Assembly: GCA_965601425.1 (NCBI GenBank)
Contig: CBFCWF010000229.1
Coordinates: forward strand, 1 to 6,850
Source: Thiosocius sp965601425
GTDB lineage: Bacteria; Pseudomonadota; Gammaproteobacteria; Chromatiales; Chromatiaceae
Direction: 5' to 3'
DNA length: 6,850 bases
Below are positions 1-5,123 of the stretch, piece after piece. The notes under the pieces were generated by a model, which saw only the letters and a list, made by a program, of their open reading frames with translations, did not search any database and had not been told where the DNA came from. How positions within the stretch are numbered: the first letter of the stretch is position 1; the number at the start of each line of letters is the position of its first letter. Position numbers and translations under genes: made by a program.

Positions 1-83
1 CCAGATAGAATTGCCCGGTCATGACTTCCAGCATGGCGACGACGGCTACATCCGGGGCATCCCGGCGACAAGAATCACGAAGA

Positions 84-365
84 TCAGGAACTCGAAAAGC
101 ACTTCCAACGGTCCTCGCTCCAGCCGTTAATGACCTCCTGTCGATATGTCAGCGCAAGCATTGCATAGGCCCGGGCAGACCTTGGGTCGAGTTGAATGGC
201 CTTCGAGTAGAAATTTCGAGCCACCGTGTTGTCTTCGCGTGAGAAATGGAAAGATCGTTCGCGGCTTCGGAGAAAGTGCTCGTAGGCGTCGATATCATCG
301 GCTGGAACGCTTGGCCGTGGCATCGCCCACTTCGCCACCTGCCAGAACCATGCAACGGGAAACAA
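84..365 (-). pseudogene. TPR-protein fragment (adenylate-cyclase/TPR regulator type), probable gene relic
   Basis: The reading frame encodes 'DDIDAYEHFLRSRE' and then 'YSKAIQLDPRSARAYAMLAL' ending in 'GWSED'. This matches the usual entry into the tetratricopeptide part of large adenylate-cyclase-like or winged-helix/TPR regulators, where a 'DNxEAYdxFLRGRe' linker precedes the first repeat. Only about one TPR is present (about residues 48-76 counted from 365). The frame then meets a stop after a short unrelated tail. There is no cyclase, DNA-binding or membrane domain upstream, and the only in-frame starts (TTG at 365, ATG at 323) lack a convincing ribosome binding site. The first 20 or so residues do not look like the family. 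Third positions are less GC-rich than in the window's solid genes. The likely reading is a degraded remnant truncated at both ends. A short expressed TPR protein, or a frameshifted gene continuing left of the window, are alternatives. In the 83 bases to the window edge the other frames are open but not recognisable. Confidence 0.45.
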
Positions 366-405
366 AGGTCCATCATCGATGCCGACGGTCGTTCAGAGCA
401 AACCC

Positions 406-444
406 TTAATACCCTAGGGTGTTACTCGGTTAATTGGGGTATAA
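406..444 (+). promoter_or_regulatory. Operator-like palindrome and imperfect inverted repeat upstream of the 54-codon gene
   Basis: A perfect 10-base palindrome, ACCCTAGGGT, lies at 411-420. Around it, TTAATACCC (406-414) is mirrored imperfectly by GGGGTATAA (436-444), which overlaps the presumed -10 box. The palindrome covers the place where a -35 element would lie for the TATAAG box at 440-445, and no good -35 hexamer is visible there. This arrangement suits a transcription factor that either blocks the -35 region or replaces its contact. The regulator is unknown. The symmetry is seen directly, and the operator role is inferred. Confidence 0.4.
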
Positions 445-445
445 G
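440..445 (+). promoter_or_regulatory. Candidate -10 box (TATAAG) of the 54-codon gene
   Basis: TATAAG lies 35 bases before the ATG at 481 and would place the transcript start near 451, giving a leader of about 30 bases. At a spacing of 17 bases the -35 position reads GGGTGT, which is poor, so activity would probably depend on the factor that recognises the adjacent palindrome. Confidence 0.35.
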
Positions 446-480
446 TTTCACTGTGTGTCTACACCAACGGAGAGCAAACG

Positions 481-645
481 ATGACCGCTTATGAAAAGCA
501 GATCAAAGAGACCGAGGCCTATTACGACGCTCAAATCGCTCACGCCGAGGGCGAGGGCATCGAGGTCCTGAGTTCGACTGTCAGCAACAGTCGACTACAC
601 GAAATTATCCATAACCCGCACACCGAGGGTATCGACGAAGGGTGA
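481..645 (+). CDS. Small acidic hypothetical protein, 54 aa
   Basis: ATG at 481 is preceded by GGAGAG at 469-474 with a 6-base spacer, a strong ribosome binding site, and the frame closes at TGA 643-645. The product begins MTAYEKQIKETEAYYDAQIA and ends HNPHTEGIDEG. It is hydrophilic and acidic (11 Asp/Glu), with a probably helical N-terminal half and no signal peptide, membrane segment or cysteine. About two thirds of codons end in G or C, which agrees with a coding sequence in this genome without proving it. I do not recognise the family. Positions 574-594 within the gene form a perfect 8-bp stem with a 5-base loop, which is unusual in so short a gene and leaves open a structured RNA or a dual-function transcript. 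It stands alone, convergent with the fasciclin gene, behind a palindromic operator-like site. Confidence 0.6.
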   Translation: MTAYEKQIKETEAYYDAQIAHAEGEGIEVLSSTVSNSRLHEIIHNPHTEGIDEG

Positions 646-654
646 TCCGGGGTA

Positions 655-680
655 CGGGCGCGGTCACCAGGCCGCGCCCG
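655..680 (+). terminator. GC-rich hairpin just after the 54-codon gene, possible terminator
   Basis: CGGGCGCGG (655-663) pairs perfectly with CCGCGCCCG (672-680) around an 8-base loop, starting 9 bases after the stop codon. The position and the 9-bp stem suit transcription termination, but no T-run follows, so it is not a canonical intrinsic terminator. It could instead stabilise the 3' end or assist Rho-dependent termination. Confidence 0.35.
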
Positions 681-716
681 GGTGTGCCTGTTCCACCATG
701 CCGGTTTCGGCCGTTA

Positions 717-733
717 GCCCGAAGAATTCGGGC
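717..733. repeat. Short hairpin (7-bp stem, 3-base loop)
   Basis: GCCCGAA (717-723) and TTCGGGC (727-733) form a perfect stem with loop GAA. A short T-run (742-745) lies about 8 bases downstream on the plus strand, too far for a textbook terminator. It is the second of three consecutive hairpins in this convergent intergenic gap. Confidence 0.3.
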
Positions 734-747
734 GCACATGATTTTCG

Positions 748-782
748 GCGGTCATCCGGCCGGAACAGGGCCGGATGACCGC
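748..782. terminator. Perfect 14-bp inverted repeat between convergent genes, possible bidirectional terminator
   Basis: GCGGTCATCCGGCC (748-761) is perfectly complementary to GGCCGGATGACCGC (769-782) with a 7-base loop. It lies 8 bases beyond the stop of the minus-strand fasciclin gene and about 100 bases beyond the stop of the plus-strand 54-codon gene, the usual place for a shared terminator. Neither strand has a U-tract after the stem, so termination would be non-canonical. A role in mRNA 3'-end protection or a protein binding site is also possible. Confidence 0.45.
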
Positions 783-790
783 AACCGCTA

Positions 791-1405
791 TCAGTCCTCG
801 CTGTCCGTGATAACGGTATCGATGAAATGGATCACGCCGTTGCGTACGAAAACATTCGGCTCGATGATGCTGGTCTCATAGTTAATGCGTATGCCGGCAT
901 TCCCGATGCTGACGGGGAACACCGACTCGTCGGCAACTTCGAGCTCCCCCTTCGCCAACAGTGCGCGCTCGCTTGCCGTGAAGCGGTTGGCCTTACGCGG
1001 CAGCGCGGCATGCTTCAGCAGCACAGCTGCGACGTCCTCGACACCCAACTCGGGCGGAAGCAGGAATGGCAGTTCGCGCTGGATGTCGTCGATCGACATG
1101 CCGTCCAGTATGCCGGCGTCGAGCCCCAACAGCTTCTCGAAGGCCGTGTTGGTGGGAGCCAGCAGCACCAGCTCCTCACGTTTGTCGCCGAGCAGCTCGG
1201 CGAGGCTGAAGGGCAAAGCTTCGGCGCCGTCGACGACCAGCACCGCGGCAACGAGGGCCTGGGCCCCGTCTGTCGCGACCAGCTTGTCCAGTATCGTTGG
1301 GGCACCTCGAAGGCCCCCGTAGTTAGCGGCCAGCGTCGTTGTCGACAGCAGCATCAGCGCGAGGGCAACGAAGGTGGCGTGAATCGTTTGCGTTTTCGTG
1401 ATCAT
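791..1405 (-). CDS. Secreted fasciclin (FAS1) domain protein
   Basis: The 204-residue product starts with a Sec signal peptide: a basic/polar N-terminus, hydrophobic core 'FVALALMLL' (about 12-20) and a signal peptidase I site 'TTLA|AN' near residue 26. It is therefore probably periplasmic or secreted. The rest is one FAS1 domain: 'TILDKLVATDG' (38-47), the H1 motif 'LAPTNTAFEKL' (82-92), 'LLKHAAL' (129-135) in place of the usual YH region, and the H2 motif 'NGVIHFIDTVI' (189-199). FAS1 domains mediate adhesion or protein interactions, and the ligand here is unknown. I chose the ATG at 1405 because AGGAG lies at 1416-1420. The in-frame ATG at 1423, six codons upstream, has no good site and would put that AGGAG inside the gene. 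The gene diverges from the cytochrome c'-like gene, and three phased CTTCACG repeats lie upstream of it. No covalent anchor is visible. Confidence 0.85.
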   Translation of the reverse strand: MITKTQTIHATFVALALMLLSTTTLAANYGGLRGAPTILDKLVATDGAQALVAAVLVVDGAEALPFSLAELLGDKREELVLLAPTNTAFEKLLGLDAGILDGMSIDDIQRELPFLLPPELGVEDVAAVLLKHAALPRKANRFTASERALLAKGELEVADESVFPVSIGNAGIRINYETSIIEPNVFVRNGVIHFIDTVITDSED

Positions 1406-1457
1406 GTTCAAGGTTCTCCTCATTCTTGCTTGGGAGCCGTGAGCTTTGCGTACCGAA

Positions 1458-1497
1458 CGTGAAGTCCTCGTTGCCTGGCCGTGAAGGCGGCGTGAAG
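1458..1497 (-). promoter_or_regulatory. Three phased direct repeats CGTGAAG (CTTCACG on the minus strand)
   Basis: CGTGAAG occurs exactly at 1458-1464, 1480-1486 and 1491-1497, so the starts are 22 and 11 bases apart and face the same side of the DNA helix. On the minus strand the copies read CTTCACG and lie 35-75 bases upstream of the fasciclin transcript's first possible ATG. Direct repeats with an 11-base period are the classic binding pattern of OmpR/PhoB-type response regulators. The repeats are seen directly, and the regulator class is an inference. Confidence 0.45.
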
Positions 1498-1720
1498 ATT
1501 ACCCTGCATCGCGACAAGAAAAATGCGATTCCCATGCTTCGGGGTGCTTGGCGTTCCGCCTCGTCTGCCGTATCTGCGAAGCTGGCATTTGTGGCTTGAA
1601 GGCGTCGGTACCGGCTGGATGAGTCACCCTGTTCATCGGCCAGCGTGGCTGAACCTCATATTGCCCCGGGGCCACCTGCGGGCCTGGGCCGTGCAAGACG
1701 GCTAATGTCTTGCGGGTTGG

Positions 1721-1752
1721 TGTCGTTCGGAACGGTGGACCGCAGAACGACA
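1721..1752. promoter_or_regulatory. Inverted repeat TGTCGTTC/GAACGACA upstream of the cytochrome c'-like gene promoter
   Basis: TGTCGTTC (1721-1728) and GAACGACA (1745-1752) are perfect 8-base inverted arms separated by 16 bases. The left arm also overlaps a small near-palindrome, GTTCGGAAC (1725-1733). The element ends 18 bases before the presumed -35 box, a typical activator position. No regulator is known to me for it. Confidence 0.3.
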
Positions 1753-1770
1753 AGATTCGATCGGCGGTGC

Positions 1771-1798
1771 TTGCCATTATATTAGCAAGGGTTAATAT
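1771..1798 (+). promoter_or_regulatory. Sigma-70-like promoter for the cytochrome c'-like gene
   Basis: TTGCCA (1771-1776) and TAATAT (1793-1798) are separated by 16 bases, close to consensus for a housekeeping promoter. The stretch around the -10 box is the most AT-rich part of this intergenic region. Transcription would start near 1805, leaving a leader of about 65 bases before the ATG at 1871. Confidence 0.5.
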
Positions 1799-1870
1799 GA
1801 ATGACGGGCGCGCCGTTCTTGCTGGTCAGCTCCGGCGTGCGAGATCGTTCAGTGCACGGGGAGAGGGTCT

Positions 1871-2458
1871 ATGAGAGCAATGAGCACAAAGATTCGGCTG
1901 GGCGGCGCCGCCGCGATCGCGCTGATGCTGGTCAGCACCGCGAATGCATGGTGGTATGGCGATCCCTGGTATCGGCCCTATGGTTCGGGTGCGGTTACTT
2001 ATGAGCGGCAGAACCTGATGCGCGACCACGGCTGGGCGATGCAGGACATCGCGTCGATGTTCGAGGGGCGCCGGGCGTTCGACCGCGACGAAGCGGTCCG
2101 CCTCGTGCGCGAACTCGAGGCTACGCTCGGCGACGACATGCTGAAGAACTTCGCACCAGGCACGCGAGTTGCTGGTTCACGGGCGGCACCGTGGCTGTGG
2201 CGTGACTTTGGTGTGTTTCGCGGCTATGCGATCGGTGCGCAGCAGGCGGCCAAGGATCTCGGCGGCGTATTGGAACAGCCGCCGACCAGCGAGGAAATCC
2301 AGCAACAGGGCGCGTGGATGACGTCGCGCCATCCGGCCATGGGTCGCTGGCGCCATCTGAGCGATGACCTGGTCTCGCTGCAGGCGATCCAGGCCTACAC
2401 GCGGCTGAATGCGAATTGCCATTCGTGTCACGCAATGTTCCGCGGTTGGCGTTGGTAG
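1871..2458 (+). CDS. Periplasmic cytochrome c'/c556-type haem protein
   Basis: The 195-residue precursor has a Sec signal ('KIRLGGAAAIALMLVSTANA', cleavage after Ala26). Near its C-terminus is a single haem c attachment site, Cys183-His-Ser-Cys186-His187, followed by 'AMFR'. A lone CXXCH in the last helix followed by a short aromatic/basic tail is the hallmark of the four-helix cytochrome c'/c556 family. The region after residue 44 ('YERQNLMRDHGWAMQDIASM') fits the first helix, where a Met would be the sixth ligand in c556 types, but which Met applies is not certain. Family members handle electron transfer or bind NO/CO in the periplasm. The mature chain of about 169 residues is longer than the usual 125-130, partly because of an aromatic N-terminus rich in Trp, Tyr, Gly and Pro (residues 27-40). 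The start at 1871 is favoured by GGGGAG at 1858-1863 with a 7-base spacer; ATG at 1880 is less well spaced. It is probably monocistronic. Confidence 0.8.
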   Translation: MRAMSTKIRLGGAAAIALMLVSTANAWWYGDPWYRPYGSGAVTYERQNLMRDHGWAMQDIASMFEGRRAFDRDEAVRLVRELEATLGDDMLKNFAPGTRVAGSRAAPWLWRDFGVFRGYAIGAQQAAKDLGGVLEQPPTSEEIQQQGAWMTSRHPAMGRWRHLSDDLVSLQAIQAYTRLNANCHSCHAMFRGWRW

Positions 2459-2518
2459 GCCGCTTCAAGCCGCGTGGCGACGGGCTCCGCGGTAGGGGCG
2501 GGCTCGGTCGACGCCTTG

Positions 2519-4003
2519 TCAGCTCAGCGTGCGGCGCACTGCGTCGCGCCAGCCATCGACCAGGTGTCGCCGGGTACCGGACGGCATGTCGGGTTCGAAG
2601 CAGGTGTCCAGCTGCCAGGCCGCTGCGAAGCCGTCTTCGTCCGGGCAGACGCCGGCGTGCATACCCGCGAGCCACGCGGCGCCGAGCGCCGTGGTCTCCA
2701 TGACTTCCGGACGGTTCACCGGCCGGTCGAGAATGTCTGCCAGCCGTTGCATGGTCCAATCCGAGGCCACCATGCCGCCGTCGACACGTAGGGCGGCATC
2801 CGCGGATCGCGCGTAGTCGGCCCGCATGGCCTCGAGCAGATCCAGGGTCTGATAGCACACCGATTCCAACGCCGCCCTGGCGATCTCGTTGGGTCCGGTG
2901 CCGCGCGTGACCCCGTAGATCGCACCGCGCGCCTCGGCGTCCCAGTAGGGAGCACCCAGGCCGACGAAGGCGGGTACCAGATAAACCTGCTGATTGGGGT
3001 CCGCTTCGGCAGCCATCGGGCCCGATTGCGGCGCGCTGTCAATGATGCCGAGTTGGTCGCGCAGCCACTGGACCGCAGCCCCGGCGACGAATATCGAGCC
3101 CTCCAGCGCATAAGTGGTCTTGCCGCGCAGCCGGTAGCCTATCGTGCTGACCAGCTGGTTCTGCGATCGCACCAGCTCGTCGCCGGTGTTGAGCACCGCG
3201 AAGCAACCCGTCCCGTAGGTGGACTTGATCATTCCGCGCCGGAAACAGGCCTGGCCGACCAGGGCGGCCTGCTGGTCGCCGGCGATGCCGCGGATCGGGA
3301 TCGCTGAGCCAAAGAGCGCGGGCGTCGTCTCGCCGAACGCGTCTGCGCAGTCCTTGACTTCGGGCAGCAGTGTGGCCGGGATGTCGAGGATCTCGCGCAG
3401 TTCGTCGTCCCAGGCATTGTCACGGATGTTGTAGAGCAGCGTACGCGAGGCATTGGTGGCATCCGTCGCGTGGACCCTTCCGCCGGTGAGCCGCCAGAGC
3501 AGGAAGCAGTCCACCGTCCCGAAGGCCAGTTTTCCCGCCTCGGCGCGCGCCCGGGCACCGGGCACGTTGTTCAGCAACCAGGCGATCTTGGTGCCTGCGA
3601 AATAGGGATCGAGCAGGAGCCCGGTCTTCTCGCTGAACCTGGGCGCCAGGCCCTGTGCCTTGAGCTCATCGCACAAGGGCGCGGTACGCCGGTCCTGCCA
3701 TACGATCGCACGGTGTATCGGCTGGCCTGTTTCACGGTCCCAGATCAGCGTGGTCTCGCGCTGGTTGGTGATACCGATGGCGGCAATGTCCCTGGCCGAC
3801 AGGCCGGCGCGATCCAGCGCGTTGCGCACCGTCGCAACGGTGCTGTTCCAGAGATCATCCGGTTCGTGCTCGACCCAGCCCGAATCCGGAAAGTGTTGCG
3901 GGAATTCCTGCTGGCTGGTCGCCAGCATCCGCAGGTGGCGGTCGAACACGATGGCCCGCGAGCTGGTGGTGCCCTGGTCGATGGCGATGATGTGATCGTT
4001 CAT
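2519..4003 (-). CDS. glpK: Glycerol kinase
   Basis: This enzyme phosphorylates glycerol with ATP to sn-glycerol-3-phosphate in the cytoplasm. The 494-residue protein (about 500 is usual) has both FGGY-kinase halves: the phosphate-binding 'IAIDQGTTSSRAIVFD' (6-21), 'GWVEHEPDDLW' (42-52), 'NQRETT' (80-85), 'YGTGCF' (263-268) and the C-terminal signature 'DGGMVASDWTMQRLADIL' (408-425). By comparison with the E. coli enzyme, the glycerol ligands are Arg82, Glu83, Tyr134 and the catalytic base Asp243 in 'GIAGDQQAALVGQ'; all are present. The loop before 'IPIRGIAGDQQ' reads 'PALFGSA' and lacks the Gly-rich segment and Arg that bind fructose-1,6-bisphosphate in E. coli. The C-terminus lacks a recognisable EIIA-Glc docking segment, and there is no HPr-phosphorylated His loop. 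The start at 4003 gives the exact family N-terminus; 35 further in-frame upstream residues overlap the preceding gene and are unlike the family. GGAGGA lies 11 bases upstream. It is the last gene of the glycerol operon visible here, 20 bases after the DUF2160 gene. Confidence 0.97.
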   Translation of the reverse strand: MNDHIIAIDQGTTSSRAIVFDRHLRMLATSQQEFPQHFPDSGWVEHEPDDLWNSTVATVRNALDRAGLSARDIAAIGITNQRETTLIWDRETGQPIHRAIVWQDRRTAPLCDELKAQGLAPRFSEKTGLLLDPYFAGTKIAWLLNNVPGARARAEAGKLAFGTVDCFLLWRLTGGRVHATDATNASRTLLYNIRDNAWDDELREILDIPATLLPEVKDCADAFGETTPALFGSAIPIRGIAGDQQAALVGQACFRRGMIKSTYGTGCFAVLNTGDELVRSQNQLVSTIGYRLRGKTTYALEGSIFVAGAAVQWLRDQLGIIDSAPQSGPMAAEADPNQQVYLVPAFVGLGAPYWDAEARGAIYGVTRGTGPNEIARAALESVCYQTLDLLEAMRADYARSADAALRVDGGMVASDWTMQRLADILDRPVNRPEVMETTALGAAWLAGMHAGVCPDEDGFAAAWQLDTCFEPDMPSGTRRHLVDGWRDAVRRTLS

Positions 4004-4023
4004 GGTCGATCGAATCCTCCGGT

Positions 4024-4305
4024 TCAAACCCACTTCCAGATCGCAGCCGCGAGCCCCAGAGAAACCAGCATCGCGCCGGTCAGCGGCATACCGAAAAAGA
4101 ACAACCAAAGTATATGCACGTAGGCGGCACTGAGGAGCGATATGAACAGGCGGTCACCACGCGTGGTGCGCAGCCCCAGGATGCCGTCACGCGGATTGCC
4201 TCCGGGCCGCCGGATCTCCAGCGCGGTCATCAGCGCCAACAGGGCGGCGATGACGCAGAAGAATAGCGCGGTCTGCCATGTCCAGGCCATCCATGACAAG
4301 CCCAT
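4024..4305 (-). CDS. glpU: Small DUF2160-family membrane protein of the glycerol ABC importer (GlpU-like)
   Basis: The 93-residue protein has three predicted membrane helices (about 8-28, 52-71 and 74-91) and a conserved-looking cytoplasmic/loop motif 'GLRTTRGDRLFISLL' (44-58) typical of DUF2160. In Rhizobium leguminosarum a small membrane protein, GlpU, is encoded with the glycerol ABC transporter GlpSTPQV, and its exact role is not known. It may be an accessory subunit of the permease. The ATG at 4305 follows the stop of the upstream permease gene by 2 bases and has a GGGAGGG ribosome binding site inside the end of that gene, which suggests translational coupling. The assignment rests on length, topology, motif and position. 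The gene symbol follows the rhizobial naming. Confidence 0.8.
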   Translation of the reverse strand: MGLSWMAWTWQTALFFCVIAALLALMTALEIRRPGGNPRDGILGLRTTRGDRLFISLLSAAYVHILWLFFFGMPLTGAMLVSLGLAAAIWKWV

Positions 4306-4307
4306 GT

Positions 4308-5123
4308 TCAGACCCTCCCGAGGGCGAAGCCCTTCGCGATGTAGTTGCGTACGAAGAAGATGACGATGGCCCCGGGTATTATGGTCAGGGCGCCCGCGGC
4401 GGCCAGCAGACCCAGCTCATAGCCCGACGAGCTTGCCGTCCGCGTCATGACCGCTGCGATGGGCTTGGCCGCGACCGAGGTCAGGGTCTTGGCCAACAGC
4501 AGTTCCACCCAAGAGAACATGAAGCAGAAAAACGCGGCCACGCCGATGCCTGCGGCGATGGTCGGCAGGAAGATCCTGACGAAGAACCGGGGGAACGAAT
4601 ACCCGTCGATGAAGGCCGTCTCATCCAGCTCCTTGGGCACCCCGGACATGAAGCCCTCAAGAATCCATACCGCCAGCGGAATGTTGAACAGGCAGTGCGC
4701 GAGCGCGACGGCGATGTGGGTGTCGAACAGGTTCATCGCCGAGTAGAGCTGGAAGAACGGCAGTGCGAACACCGCGGCAGGGGCCATGCGATTCGTCAGT
4801 AGCCAGAAGAACAAGTGCTTGTCCCCCAGAAAACGATAGCGCGAGAACGCATAAGCGGCCGGCAGCGCGACGCTTACGGACAGCAGCGTATTGATGCAGA
4901 CGTAGAGCAGCGAGTTGATGTAGCCGTTGTACCAGGTGGGGTCGGTGAAGATCGCCCGGTAGTTGTCCAGCGTGAACTCTCGGGGAAACAGGCTGAATGC
5001 CCCGAGGATCTCGTTGGTGGTCTTGAATGACATGTTCAGCAGCCAGTAGATCGGCAGCATCAGAAACAAAATGTACAGGAACGGGACGATCCATTTGAGG
5101 CTTCTGGTGCGCTTGGCCGACAT
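4308..5123 (-). CDS. glpQ: Glycerol ABC transporter permease, MalG-type (GlpQ-like)
   Basis: This is an inner-membrane permease subunit of 271 residues, usual for the MalG/UgpE class, with about six helices; the first is near 12-30. The EAA loop that docks on the ATPase is clear: 'ELDETAFIDGYSFPRFFVRI' (165-184) followed by 'FLP', with Gly174 at the invariant position. After the first helix come 'MSFKTTNEI' (31-39) and 'FTLDNYRAIF' (50-59), the normal MalG-like periplasmic entry. The ATG at 5123 shares one base with the stop of glpP (TGATG), with a G-rich ribosome binding site about 10 bases upstream. The frame is open further upstream, but that is antisense-like shadow of glpP and glpT. With GlpP it should form the heterodimeric channel. 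The glycerol specificity is inferred from the flanking DUF2160 gene, glycerol kinase and the GlpT-type ATPase. This symbol is unrelated to the glycerophosphodiesterase also called GlpQ. Confidence 0.9.
   Translation of the reverse strand: MSAKRTRSLKWIVPFLYILFLMLPIYWLLNMSFKTTNEILGAFSLFPREFTLDNYRAIFTDPTWYNGYINSLLYVCINTLLSVSVALPAAYAFSRYRFLGDKHLFFWLLTNRMAPAAVFALPFFQLYSAMNLFDTHIAVALAHCLFNIPLAVWILEGFMSGVPKELDETAFIDGYSFPRFFVRIFLPTIAAGIGVAAFFCFMFSWVELLLAKTLTSVAAKPIAAVMTRTASSSGYELGLLAAAGALTIIPGAIVIFFVRNYIAKGFALGRV

Larger units (their letters stand above)
1424..1870. other. Divergent intergenic region without a convincing gene
   Basis: These roughly 450 bases separate the fasciclin gene (minus) from the cytochrome c'-like gene (plus). 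Open frames of 60-90 codons exist on both strands but have no recognisable domain, ribosome binding site or convincing codon pattern, so I call none. The region holds the three CGTGAAG repeats (1458-1497), a hairpin at 1693-1713 (GCAAGAC/GTCTTGC, loop of 7), an inverted repeat at 1721-1752 and a promoter-like pair at 1771-1798. The length and signals suggest regulation of both flanking genes. A degraded gene or a small RNA in 1500-1700 cannot be excluded. Confidence 0.6.

Noticed and set aside
827..1462. Long plus-strand open frame opposite the fasciclin gene
   Set aside because: It is the antisense shadow of a gene with clear FAS1 motifs and a signal peptide, and its own product is low-complexity Gln/Arg/Gly-rich.
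1693..1713. Hairpin GCAAGAC/GTCTTGC as a terminator or small-RNA end
   Set aside because: Only 7 bp, no T-run on either strand and no gene ending nearby; kept only as a note in the intergenic entry.
1499..1777. 92-codon open frame on the minus strand upstream of the fasciclin gene
   Set aside because: No domain, no ribosome binding site and a Pro/Arg-rich composition typical of chance frames in GC-rich DNA. It also covers the regulatory-looking repeats and the promoter region.
2459..2518. Terminator between the convergent cytochrome and glpK genes
   Set aside because: Only a weak 5-bp stem could be drawn and there is no T-run, so no terminator is supported.
4004..4108. 35-residue N-terminal extension of glycerol kinase
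   Set aside because: It overlaps the DUF2160 gene, is unlike any glycerol kinase N-terminus, and the ATG at 4003 begins exactly at the conserved family start.
3470..4123. Long plus-strand open frame opposite glycerol kinase
   Set aside because: Antisense shadow of glpK. The product has no recognisable domain, whereas the minus strand encodes complete kinase motifs.
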